DNA from: Cavenderia fasciculata
Taxonomy: Eukaryota > Evosea > Eumycetozoa > Acytosteliales > Cavenderiaceae
Assembly: GCF_000203815.1 (NCBI RefSeq)
Contig: NW_004457729.1
Span: 1,116,674-1,180,673, forward strand
DNA: 64,000 bases
Direction: 5' to 3'
The notes beneath the pieces are model-generated. The model ran no database searches, was not told the origin of the DNA, and was given only the letters and a program-made list of their open reading frames with translations. This document shows, one piece after another, positions 22,775 through 34,159 of the stretch (position 1 is the first letter of the stretch; each line of letters opens with the position of its first letter). A program made the position numbers and the translations under genes.

Positions 22775-23792
22775 TTAAACTACGATAGCATATTTACCAG
22801 ATAGAAATACTAATAATAAGATTACACCAACTGAAATCTTGATGATTGGAATGGATAGAGGAATACCGGCACTGAGATCATCGACATTTCCATCGTCGAC
22901 AGAGACCCAACTTCCACCGTATTCAGAGCTTGGAACGGCATCAAAATCGGCAGTGGTAGAGAAAAAGTTGGCCTCAAAGCCTACTTCATTGGTACCAGAT
23001 CGAATTTTGAATAGTCCTTGTTGGCCCCATCCAGTTCCCCAACTATTGGCTGCTAACCAGTATTGTACTCCATCCTCTACACCCCAACCAATGACACGAC
23101 CAGCATGCGTCTCTTTGTAAGTGGCACTGTCAGATTTGATGTAGACACCACTCTTGTAGTTGTAAATATCAGTGTAGAGATCAAAGACAGCAATGATGGG
23201 ACCGTTGAGATAAATGTCAGCTTTGGCTTGTTCAATAGAGGATAGACGGTAACAATCCTTGGAATGGTACTTGGTGGTATTGGAGAATGAAGTGCCATCG
23301 TCACAGGTATTCGAACATGAACTTGCTTGAGTGGCCTTGTACGATTCACACTTTTCAGTAACAACACCATTATCTCTAAAGTAGGCAAGTGGAGTATCCA
23401 GACGACCACCTCCACATCCTAAATTACCATTACGGTCACAATCTATCAACTCTTGTGGTGATAATACCTTTTTTACTTTTCCACCAGATGCAACACATAA
23501 TCTATCGGCTAATACACCTGTTGCTGTCATTGCCCAACAACTGCATGTAAAGAAAATTTAGATAGAAATGGATTAGAATTGATAATTCTATATTTAATTA
23601 TATATATTTAATTTACCTTGAACATTTTTGGCCTTGGTCTCTAACGGGTGAAAAACAATCTGACCATTTCTGACGAGAGTCAAATGATGCTGGGAGGTTA
23701 GATGCATCAAATGTAGGGGATGCGCCACATTGAGCCCGAGACAACTCGGTATATGATATTAATAGTATGAATAATGTGATTAAAAATCTCAT
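22775..23792 (-). CDS. Papain-family (C1A, cathepsin-like) protease, no propeptide, C-terminal membrane segment
   Basis: Exons 23792-23617 and 23540-22775 give 313 residues. A signal peptide (MRFLITLFILLISYTELSRA) is followed within ~15 residues by the mature-type start LPASFDSRQKW. The usual 60-100 residue inhibitory propeptide is absent. The oxyanion Gln and catalytic Cys are in DQGQKC-SSCWA, split by the intron. GCGGG follows, with catalytic His in THAGRVIGWG and Asn in NSWGTGWG. The last ~26 residues are hydrophobic (IIKISVGVILLLVFLSG), suggesting a membrane anchor or GPI signal. The active site looks intact. It probably acts in endolysosomes or at the cell surface. Confidence 0.88.
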
Positions 23793-25064
23793 CGTTTGTT
23801 TAAAAGTTATTTAATTAAAATAATTAGTGAAATAGATAAAATAGATTTAGGAAATATATATATTTAAAAAAAGAAATAAAGTGTATATATATATATATAA
23901 TTAATTAATAAAAGATATTAAGAGAGTCCCTTTTTCGAAAATAAAACAATCTCCTTATATTTAAAATACCAGAGAGGAGTTGTTCGGAGAAGAGAGAGTC
24001 TTTGGAAGGTGCAAGTTGCAAATAATTTAAATTAAATATTTAATCTATCTATCTATGGATGACAATGATGTTGACATGTTGTTGGTTAGCATGTTCCTTC
24101 TTTTTCTTTTTCTTTAACTTCTAGTCTTAACTGGATAGGTGGCCCCATGGGTCACCACCATTGTTCAACTCACTATCAACCCTCCCTCTCTCACTTGTCA
24201 GTTATTGACATTTAATTCTTTTAAAATGGTTATTACCTTTAGTGATTTCGTATTTTTTAAATAATCATTTTTTTAAGGCATCCAATCTATTGTCAGTTGC
24301 CAACGGATAGGGGGTGCATGTGGGAAATCATAACCGGATCATTTTTCAATTTTCATTGTTTTTTGACTGTCAACCTTTTTTTTTTTTTTTTTTTCCACCA
24401 ACCAAAATTGAATTTTAATCCTGGATTTTTTTTTTCGTATTGTTTTGAATTAAATATACATCTTAAATTAATATTTTCGAATTGAGAGGAATATGAGATA
24501 AATCAATTAATTAATTTTATTAAAGAATGAATTTAATTAAAGTTTTAATTATTATTTCTATCTGATAGAGAAATGTGGAGAGGAAAGGAATATTACCATT
24601 ATTTAAATAATTATTATTGAAATTTAAATGCCAATTCTTTTTAAATTCATTTTCCTTGTAGAAATGTTGAAATCTATAATAAGATAAATAGTAAGCCAAG
24701 ACCATAACATGAAAGCATTATACTGAGTGGAATTGAATGTTTGAGTAAATGAATGGAGCATTCAGTTTTGAAAATGATACATAGATCTATCCTGGATCCT
24801 GGTTCTTACTTGTTTGTTTGAGCTGGGGATAGTGAAAACCTAGATGCTTGGATAATTCATTTCATAGAATTGCCTTTCGTCCTATCTTTACCATTTTCTT
24901 TATCCATATGAATTGGAACTAAAACCAAATAGTTGTAATAAATATTAATAATACTTTGAACAATATAAAATAAAATTGATTGATATATTTTAGAGTTTTA
25001 GATTTAATTTATAATTTTGATTTTTGTTTAAACAGAATCCCCTATATTTATTTTAATAAACAAT
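23793..25064. other. Intergenic, 1.27 kb, no gene seen
   Basis: This is the upstream region of the protease gene and the downstream region of RPL6. It is AT-rich with T-runs (around 24378-24395). A short minus ORF at 24520-24705 was considered and not supported. Confidence 0.45.
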
Positions 25065-26056
25065 TTAGAACTTCATTTCGTGTGGGTATTGGCCCTTCTT
25101 TAAGTAGAACTTGGTCTTAAGGTAGAGGGTGAGGGCCTTTTGGCTCTTGAGGGCTTCGAGGAGAGCAGCGTCGACGGCCTTTTGGTCAGCAACACGGACT
25201 TCAGAGTGCTTCTTGGTCTTGACGGTCTTGTTCTTCTTGTCAAAGAAAGTAGCTTCTGGGACCTTGGCGATCTTCTTACGTTCCTCAACAAAGTATTCGT
25301 CGTTGATTCTGGCATCAACCTTAACCTTGGAGATATCGACCTTGGTGGTGGTGGCAACGACGAAACGTTGATCAACACGCTTCAATGGGACACCATTGAC
25401 CTTGTATGGACCTAAAATTTGAAATTTAAAAAATAATTAATATGATTGTCACAAAAGATAATATTATCACATTCTCTCCATCCAAATATTATTAGCAGTA
25501 GTAGTAGTAGTCAAGTAGTTTGATAAGATAATGTGATCCAAATATGTATTCCATTTTGTATTGATGACTCCAAAAAATATTGATTTGCTTGATTGATCTA
25601 TGCTACTACTGATATGGAGAGAGAATTGTTTGTTTGTTTTGTTTTATATTTATATTTATACATACCAGAGACCAAAAGGAGACCAGAGTTTTCTAATTGC
25701 TTCAAGAAGACGACTCTCTTACCGGCGTACTTACCAGCGAGGAGGATGACGACGGTACCTGGGGTGATACTCTTACGGAGGTGAGCAATTGGCTTTGGAT
25801 GAGCCTTCTTGGCGGTTCTGATTTGAGCAATATCAGATGGGTAGAAACGGTCGGTACCCTTGACACCCTTCTTGACAAGGACAGTTTGACCCTTCTTGTT
25901 CTTGACTTCAGTTGGCTTGACTGATTCGACCTTGTTGACAGTCTTGGCGGTGACAACTTTGTTCTTCTTGGCGACGTGGGTACGAGTCAACTTAGCGAGG
26001 GTACGCTTAGAGAAACGCTTAACACCCTTAGCGATAAATGGGTTCTTGATGGCCAT
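25065..26056 (-). CDS. rpl6: 60S ribosomal protein L6 (eL6)
   Basis: Exons 26056-25666 and 25411-25065 give 245 residues. The basic N-terminus contains KGVKRFSKRTLAKL. The KOW-like core has ITPGTVVILLAGKYAGKRVVFLKQL, then SG/GPYKVNGVPLKRVDQRFVVATTT across the splice. The C-terminus ends GQYPHEMKF. Codon choice is GC-richer than the surroundings, as in RPS15. It is a structural protein of the large ribosomal subunit. The intron is about 254 nt, long for this window. Confidence 0.96.
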
Positions 26057-27035
26057 CTTACTGAATATATAGAATGAAATGTATATTTGTGTGTGGGGTG
26101 TGTAGATATTTTGTATAATGTAGTAGGTAGGGAATGGATATGTTAAAACCTGTGTTCTCTTTTACTCTTTATCAATGCATGAGATCAATCTATCTATCCT
26201 CTTTCTCTCAATACATTGATGCACGCTGTTCTCTTTTATGATATCTCTTCAACATACGATTCTGCGGAGGTACTAGGTAATTTACAACGATGAGTCCTTG
26301 TTCATGTCACCACTCTCTCTGTCAGCTGCCAAGGATTCGCTCGTCACAAAAAAAATTGAAAAATCAAATTTTAATCCAAAATACAAAAAATCGAACAAAA
26401 AATAATTGCCTCACTTTGTCGCACCAACCTGTTTCGTTCAAACAAAGACAATACAAGCGTATAGTTATCTTTAACAGATCGATCTGATGTTACAGACTGC
26501 CTCTATAGTGGTTAGTTTATCTTTTCAAGTTAGACAAATTTGTCTCTCTCACACACACACTATTTAAAAAATTAATATGACAATGAAAAAACAAATTATT
26601 ATAGCAAACAGAAAGTATAGAGAAGAGAGAAGATAAGATAGTAAAGAAAGATTAGATTATTGATTCAAGGAAGAGCAGTAATATATATATATATGTGTGT
26701 GTATGACGGTTGATAAATTGTAGTAGTAAACAAACATCACATCGCGATGTAACAGACGAGAAAAGAAAAACCAAACGAGGTTGGGAACGGGACAACTCCT
26801 CCAAGTTTAAAGTGTGAATGATCTCTCTTTTCCAATTTTGGCAATTTATAAAACTATTCTGTTTTTCCAATGAAATGAATTAATTAAAATATTAATTTAA
26901 AAAAAGTAAAAGTAAAAGTACTATTTGGAGGAGGGATATAATATATATATAAGAGACAGCATCTCACTACTAGATTTCATAATGGAATGATGATATTATA
27001 CACAATTTAAATATTATCTATCTTTAATAAAAATA
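26057..27035. other. Intergenic, 0.98 kb between divergent genes, no gene seen
   Basis: It holds the promoters of RPL6 (minus) and of the acyltransferase (plus). A GC-richer patch lies at 26440-26515. TA/TG dinucleotide runs occur near 26683-26705. No tRNA or snoRNA could be folded with confidence. Confidence 0.4.
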
Positions 27036-28583
27036 ATGACAACAACAAAAATGGAAGATAATAATAATAATAATACAAATACTATTAGTAGTGGAACAGA
27101 ATCTGATAGTGAATTTAGTAGTTCATATAGTAGTACTAGTAGCAGTGATAGTAGTGATAATAATAGTAATAATAATAATAGTAGAAGAAAACATCAACAA
27201 GACGAAGACTATAGTTATTTATTTGAAAAGATTGCACCAAGTTCACCAATGGAAATGTTGAGAAGGTATTCAGTCGATAATAATACACTAAAGTTTAGAG
27301 CAAGGGTGGCAGACAACAAGATCATCAAGAAATTAAAAGTACTAGAATATGTCAATGACAAGAGAGACGAATTTGAAAAGAAAATATTATCACAAGGTGG
27401 AGCTTCTCAAATCATTAGAGCAAAAGATAAATTGGCTTTTGTTTTAGGTAAATTTAAAGAAAATAATAATTAATAATTAATTAATAATAATACATTTATT
27501 AATGTTATTAATATTTAATTTATATTTTAATTTTTAGGAACAAGTAATTTATGTTTAATATTATTTTTATTTGGTAGATATCCATGGGCAATACCAAAGG
27601 TATTTACGGTAGAGTTTTTATTTTTAATGGTTGCTCGATTATATTGTTATAGAAAGAAGAAACAACACTACTTTTTGTTTGATTTCTGTTACTATGCCAA
27701 CGCATTTTTGTTGGTTTATCTGTACGTCCTACCCAAGTCTCATTTGTTATTCAAGATTTGTTTTAGTTTTAGTAACGGTCCGTTGATTTGGGCGACCGTA
27801 GCTTGGAGAAACTCGTTGGTTTTCCATTCACTAGACAAAGCAACGAGTGTCCTAATACACTTGTTTCCTGCAATTGTCACATCGAGCATTCGTCAACAGA
27901 TGACACAGGTTGGAGACGACGAGGCGTTTTTCGGGACTTGGACAGAGTCTCTGGGCATCCCACTGGCATTCTACTTGGCATGGCAGACCATCTATCTCTA
28001 TGTCATGCTAGACCTAAAAAAGAATACCATCAAGGAACGCAATTACATCACTTCGCTAAGTTTCCTAACCAATCGTGGTGGAAAGAGTATCATGACCAAA
28101 ATACTCAATATCCTTCCCACCAAGAAACTCTATGTATTTATCATCTCGCAACTCCTATACACTATCCTCACAATGATGCCTTGTAAGATATTTTATAATA
28201 ATCCTACCGTTCATCTATGCTTTGTCTTTGCAATGTTGGTTGTCACATTGTGGAACGGTGCCAATTATTATATCGACTTTTTCAGTCGCAACTATCTCAA
28301 CCAAATCAAGGAAAAAGAGGACAGCTGGAAAAAGATTATCAACTCTTCGATTGGCAATACATCGTCTGCACCAAATGCATCGTCATCGACCACAGGTGAT
28401 TCATCTGCGCCATCCACACCAACTCTAAGAGGATCATCACCATCATTTGCACCAACACCAGTTTCCTCTCCATTACAAACACCCAGCTTTTCAATTGGAT
28501 CAAAGTATCCCATCGACTCTGAATACGTTACTCTTGATCATTTTAATTCACCAAAATTAAAACCTTCAGGTCCTCAACAATAA
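27036..28583 (+). CDS. Glycerophosphocholine acyltransferase (Gpc1/DUF2838 family)
   Basis: Exons 27036-27447 and 27538-28583 give 485 residues. A Ser/Asn-rich, disordered N-terminus (to ~70) precedes a short helix-rich region. A polytopic membrane domain follows with the family hallmarks HYFLFDFCYYANAFLLVYL, GPLIWATVAWRNSLVFHSLDK and HLFPAIV. The C-terminus is Ser/Pro rich. Known role of the family: acyl-CoA:glycerophosphocholine acylation to lyso-PC in the ER, a route for phosphatidylcholine recycling. At least seven membrane spans are visible. The intron has phase 1. Confidence 0.87.
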
Positions 28584-28838
28584 TCTAATCCATCCATCCA
28601 TCCATTCATATACGTGTATATTAAATAAATAGAATAATTAATTTTAAATTAAATAAACAATTAATTGGTGAGTCATTCATAATCAAAATGATTACGACAT
28701 GCAAACCAAAAAAAGAAAAACGAAAGAAATGAATAAAGTTGACTTCATTTTGAACTTGTTTTCGGTTCGTTTCAAATCTATCTATTTATTTATATTTATA
28801 TATATATATCTATATATATTTAGTTTAGTTATAATATA

Positions 28839-28844
28839 ATGCAA

Positions 28845-28875
<31 letters not shown>

Positions 28876-30932
28876 GAGGAGGGTTGATACCATCATGGTT
28901 ACAATCGATACTTAGATTCGTTGCATTCTATTATATCGGGTCAATGATCTTTGGCAAGTTATTGGGAACATCTGGACCAGCAGCACCTACTCAACCAGTC
29001 AACGTTACACTTACAAATGGAACTACTGTTACAAGACAATCAACACTTTCAAATACTTGGTCAACCAATACTCCATGGGTAAGAAAGATAGAAAGATAGA
29101 AAAGAATACAATAACATCTACTTACTTTCTATTATACATTATTTTTGTAGAACCTTCAAATTTATCTTTCAGAATCAAACAATGAAATAGGTAATTGGTT
29201 AGTTTGGGAAGAACAAGGTTTTAGATATAATTGGGAAGACAGTAATACACGTGAAACAAATGTTTCTTTTAAATGTCCAGAGAGTTTGAAAAAAAATAAT
29301 GGTACATTATACGCACATATTTTAGCAAACAATGAAAGAGATTCTACTTGGTCTTTAAAACAAGTACATCGTATGTAATTTCAATTAGATATCAATAGTC
29401 TATCATCAGAGTATTAATATTATATTATTATTTATTTCTGTAGCAATGGTATCATTCTTTAAAAAACCAAAACCAGCAGGAATCAATTTAATGGATAAAA
29501 AGGATGAGAATAAATTAAAGGAAATTGAGGAATACGATCCAAAGGAATTGGTTGGACATTGGAAACCAACATTGACCGTTACCTTTGTTGTTGACGATCA
29601 AAAATATGGACCAAATTCACTTCCAGCCGAAGTTATGGCTCAATTTAATATCACTGGTGATAAATACAGTCCAATCGTCTTTGTCAATGAATTTTGGTTA
29701 TATCGTGAACATTTAACCATGTTGAATGAAACTGTAGAAGATTTAAATCTTACAATGTCAATTTATCCACTTGGTACTTTCAAGGTAAACAAACTAAACC
29801 AAACCTATAAATAATAATAATAATAATAATTAACTTTTCTTTTTTTTCTTTCTTTTTTATTTTTCTATTTTAGTGGCAAATGTATAATCAAATGCAAAAA
29901 TCACTTGATATGCAACAAACCTTTGGAGCAGGTGAAGAGAGTGGAGATGATTTTAAACGTATGTTGACTGACACTAATCCATATTTGATGGGTGTGACAG
30001 TGGTTGTTACTCTTTTACATACGGTATTTGAAATGTTGGCATTCAAGAATGACATTGCCTTTTGGAAGAACAACAAGTCGATGGAAGGTTTATCAGTACG
30101 TACCATCATTTTACACACCATTTGCCAATTTATTGTGTTCCTCTATCTTTTGGATAACGAGACTAGTACCATGATTCTCGTTAGTGTTGGTTTTGGTCTC
30201 TTGATCGAACTCTGGAAGATTGGCAAGGCTATGAACGTGACATACGAGGTCCGTGACGGTATCCCACGTTTACTCATCCAAGACAAGCAATCCTACGTCT
30301 CCAAGACCAAGCAATACGACGATATGGCCATGAAGTATTTGTCATGGGTTTTGGTGCCATTGGTTATTGGTACCAGTATCTACTCTCTCTACTATGACAC
30401 TCACAAGAGTTGGTACAGTTGGATCATTTCCAGTTTGGTAAAGACTGTCTACACGTTTGAATTCATCATGATGACCCCACAATTGTTCATCAACTACAAG
30501 TTAAAGTCTGTCTCTAGATTACCATTCAAGGTATTCATGTACCGTGCACTCAACACTTTTATCGACGATCTCTTTGCCTTTATCATCAAGATGCCACTCA
30601 TGCACAGACTCAGTTGTCTTCGTGACGATATTGTTTTCATTATCTATGTCTATCAACGTTGGATTTATCCAGTCGATCCAAATAGATCTCAATATGGTAC
30701 TGAAGATGGTGAAGAAGAAAAGGAAAAGGAATCTAGTAGTACAACCACTACTCCTGCCATTGAATCTTCTAAAAAGGATGAAAAGATTAAAGCTAAAATT
30801 GAAGAAATTAAAGAAGAATCGGAAGAATCGGAAGAATCAGAGGAAGAATCAGAGGAAGAAGAAAAGGTAGAAGATAAAAAAGAGGAAAAGGAAAAATCAA
30901 CTGCAACAAAGAGAAGAACAAAGAAAATTTAA
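28839..30932 (+). CDS. CLPTM1 family transmembrane protein
   Basis: Exons 28839-29078, 29151-29370, 29444-29784 and 29874-30932 give 619 residues. An Ala/Gly N-terminus precedes an early membrane segment (SILRFVAFYYIGSMIFGKLL). A glycosylatable luminal domain follows (NVTLTNGTT, NWEDSNTRETNVSFKCPE). Multiple membrane spans then contain typical CLPTM1 sequences (FEMLAFKNDIAFWKNNKSME, GLSVRTI, LPFKVFMYRALNTFIDDLFAFIIKMP). The C-terminus is acidic, EES-rich. Family members act in ER membrane protein trafficking or lipid scrambling, as in CLPTM1 and CLPTM1L of animals. Confidence 0.92.
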
Positions 30933-30991
30933 ATTAAAAGTATACTTTTAATTTTATCCTTTCAAAAAAAAAATTAATATTATTTATTTAT

Positions 30992-32334
30992 TTATTTATT
31001 TCTTCCTTCTTTTTCACAAAGAAATACCCATTTTATAAATAGATTTTTATGATCTTTATCTGAATCCAATATATCAGATTGAGATAATTTTCTAGAGGAT
31101 CTTAAAAAGGCACCATAATATTGATAATGACTGTCGGTTGTTGGTAAAAGAGGAGTGGGGATGGGAAGTTGGGAAGTTGTTTTATAGTTGTAATGAATGA
31201 CAACTTTTTTGATTTGATATTGTTCTACAAAATACATCATCTCATTTCTACTCTTGCCAAGTCTTTCTTCATAGCTGTGTGGATATAGTTGTGTGATATA
31301 TTGTATCTGTGGATTAAAAGTACATAGTCTTGCAAATTTACTCTCTTGGAATGAAATCTTTGTGATACTTGGTGGAAGTTGGATGGCAAGTGGATCATCT
31401 TCATAGACATGAGGTATTTGGCAATCTGGGTTTAAAACAATTCGAAGGTGTCTCAACTTTTTGAGTCCTTCCAACTTGTTGATAAAGCTTAGGCTACCAA
31501 TCGATACTGACTCTAATGTAGAGAATAGTATACATGGTCGAGTGGAAGAGTCATTGGAGAATATAAAGTCTACTTTACCACAGTAATAGTAAAACTTTTT
31601 AAGAGGAATCTTTTTAAGAGTCTCCATTACATCGGGATAGGCAAGATTCCATTTTGAAATATCTACACTCTGAAGTGATTGTAAATAGGTATTGGCGAGT
31701 ATAGGATGTTGACCAAAGTTTACTTGTGGGTGTAGTGAGCCGGTATTTAATTGTTTGAGTATTGTCAATTTCTTTACATTGGAGTAGTGTGGATTGTTGT
31801 TGAAAAGATCAATACACCTGAGCGGTGATATAATAACAAGATTCTCGATTGATTTTCCCAACAAACAGAACTGATTGGAAAAATGGTCATGAGTTTCCTT
31901 TAATTCTTGTTGTTGTGATGTTGTAGTTCCTTCTGTTATCGAGATTACAACAGAAGATGGGATATGTATAGAGATAAATGAGAATAGTCTCTTGCATACC
32001 ATTGACAATCCATATCTTCTTTGATTAATATCAACATGTAGATTTGAAATTGAATATGTCTCTTTTAGGGTGTTTGCATTCCTATCCCGATGAACTGGAC
32101 AATTAAACTTTGATTCTTTTAAATTATTTCCCATTTCTCTTGTTATCATGTGTTTTTGTTTTGTTTCATCTTCTTTTCTAAATGTACAAATACACCTATA
32201 ACTAGTCCAAGATAATTTAACAATCTTTTCAATTATATAAAACGGTAGAGTTGGTTGTGAGGAAGAAGGTTGTATGATTTCAACATTACGATGATAATTA
32301 ATGTTATTATCATCAGTTGTGGATGACGAGATTA

Positions 32335-32392
<58 letters not shown>

Positions 32393-33601
32393 GGTGAAAT
32401 GATATTTTCTTTGATTTGATTGACCATTAAAAGTTGAACCTTGATAATTGTAACCAGAGATATTAAATCTAGTGATAGTTTCATAGGTTATTTCGAGGGG
32501 ATTAGAAAAGACTAACTTTTTAATTCCAAGTTTATAAAAGTCCGATATCTGGTGACTATGAGGGAGTACGTGATACCTTGCTATTTTGAGTGCCTTGATA
32601 TTTGGTGTACTGGTAAAGAACTGGTTGTCAATGTGGGTCTGTGGAAATGCAACTACCGATCTAACAGTTGGAAGAGTATAGTTTGGTGGATGATCCAACT
32701 TATCGGTATAGAGTGTATGAATATTGAATAGTTGATTGGGAGGATCAATGTTGGTGACTAAAATAGTTTCAGCTTGATGTTGATTCACTTGAACAGTATT
32801 TAATTTGAATGGTATTAAGAGTTTGGTCACTCCAGCAGGTATGTTATCCAAAATATGCTGACCTGAAATGGATCCAAGTGTCTCTGACATTTCCAATAAA
32901 TTAATACTAGTGATATTATTGAATGCTGATAATCGTTGTACACCAAACACTGATTTCTTAACCGTCAAAGACTTTACATCAGCAAAGATTGATATGACTT
33001 TTACTAGTTCTTGGAGTCTAGGAGAATAGTTCATTCTCTCAATGGTGAGTTTCTCGGTTGAACTAAAGAACGATCTAGTTTCGGGAAACATTGTACGATT
33101 CTTTCTTTGACTCTCCATAAACACGTTTACATGAGTCGGTCTTTTAATTGGACAATGTTCATTATTGTTTAGATGGCTCCACGTCGAGTTTGTAAATGGT
33201 ACTCTGATACGACACAGGAGATTAAACGATATGAATTGATTGATTCTCTTTGATAGAAGTAATAGTTTTAGTCTCCACTTGTTCTTGTCGTTACGGGTAG
33301 ACATGAATGGCTCGGTGATGGTAGTTGATACCTCCAAGTTGTTGATATAGTGGTATGAGTGCATCGGACAATTCCTCCTATCTTCTTTGTGTACGTCTAA
33401 TAGTTGTTGATACAGTGACCACATTTGAGTGTACTGAAATGTATTCTTGTTCTTTGCATCTTGGTGATTAGACATTTTAATCATCTTGTTTACAGCCTCT
33501 TCACTATAATAACAAGTACATATTGATGATCTATGCCATGCTTGTTCTACTATTTGACGTATGATAATCCATGGTAATACATATTCATATTTGTCACACA
33601 T
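30992..33601 (-). CDS. Two-module F-box-like CxC/CxxH protein, copy A
   Basis: A single exon encodes 869 residues. Module 1 starts LPWIIIRQIVEQAW with Cys28, Cys30 (CTC), then Cys78 and His81 (CPMH), then LLLLSKRINQFIS and an irregular leucine-rich region. An AAT/Asn run (~residues 405-425) links to module 2, which repeats the pattern: LPFYIIEKIVKLSW, CIC, CPVH, YGLSMVCKRLFSFIS, then leucine-rich segments. The LPxxII...KR order is F-box-like, and the four Cys/His could bind a metal; both are inferred. It shares this architecture with 35884 and 38873 but lacks their N-terminal SAP-like segment. Confidence 0.8.
32336..32391 (-). repeat. (AAT)n tract encoding the poly-Asn linker of copy A
   Basis: About 18 ATT units on the plus strand (AAT codons on the coding strand) lie exactly between the two modules of the protein. 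Confidence 0.9.
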
Positions 33602-34159
33602 AATAATAATAATAATAATACTTATAAAATAGACTATTTGATCAATTCAACCACCAAAATTAATTTTCATCGTTCGTTAAAACTAAAAAAGATATTTTAG
33701 ATATCTTCTTCTTATACCTGTATTCCGCTTGTGGGTATAGAGTACTGGATTGTAATATTTCCCTGTTCTTTCAATACCCACTGCACCACCATTCTTCAAA
33801 GTAGAGGAGGTACGATAGGTTGTAACCCCGATACCAAAGATATTTTCATCAACCTCGGTGTCTCTTGAAAAAAATACAATGACACGTGGCTTGTACATCA
33901 AAAGGGGCTGACACTTGTGGAGAGGCTGTTCCCCGAATGATCTTTTTGTTTTTGATCATCAATAAGATTTGGAGTTGGATTTTTTTGTGTCTTTAAAATC
34001 AATCACCCTACTTTTTGTGTTTGGTCACGTGTAATAAGGAAAAGTTTAAAAGAGAGGTAAATGTGAGGGATAGAAACATTATTTATTTCTTCTAGTTTAC
34101 ACACATACACATAAATATTTAATCAATTATTTGTTTATAAATTTATTATTTATTTAAAA
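33602..34159. other. Intergenic around a small orphan ORF
   Basis: Apart from the possible small gene at 33657-33901 this interval shows only AT-rich flanks, including a T/A-rich run before the start at 34160. Confidence 0.4.
33657..33901 (-). CDS. Small orphan protein or gene remnant
   Basis: An ORF reads MYKPRVIVFFSRDTEV... to GIERTGKYYNPVLYTHKRNT. A donor-like GTATAAG and an acceptor TTTTTTAG about 40 nt later would end it with VLTNDEN and a stop, giving about 70 residues. The codon pattern is gene-like and the upstream frame stays open for ~25 further codons without a clear start. It may be the tail of a lost gene. No domain was recognised. Confidence 0.3.

Noticed and set aside
24520-24705. 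Minus ORF containing FQHFYKENEF, similar to the DHX16 end (PHFYKEKDI), with a shared TTTTCCTTGTAGAAATG string
   Set aside because: The similarity is limited to ~16 bases and does not extend on either side. It is too short to call a helicase fragment in AT-rich DNA.
26280-26330. Possible C/D snoRNA (CGATGA ... CTGTC)
   Set aside because: The C box is imperfect, no convincing D box or terminal stem is present, and no dictyostelid snoRNA promoter motif was found upstream.
26419-26425. GTCGCAC upstream of RPL6, also present at 61441 upstream of dyskerin, considered as a ribosome-biogenesis promoter element
   Set aside because: Two 7-base matches in 64 kb can occur by chance. The element is absent upstream of RPS15 in the equivalent orientation.
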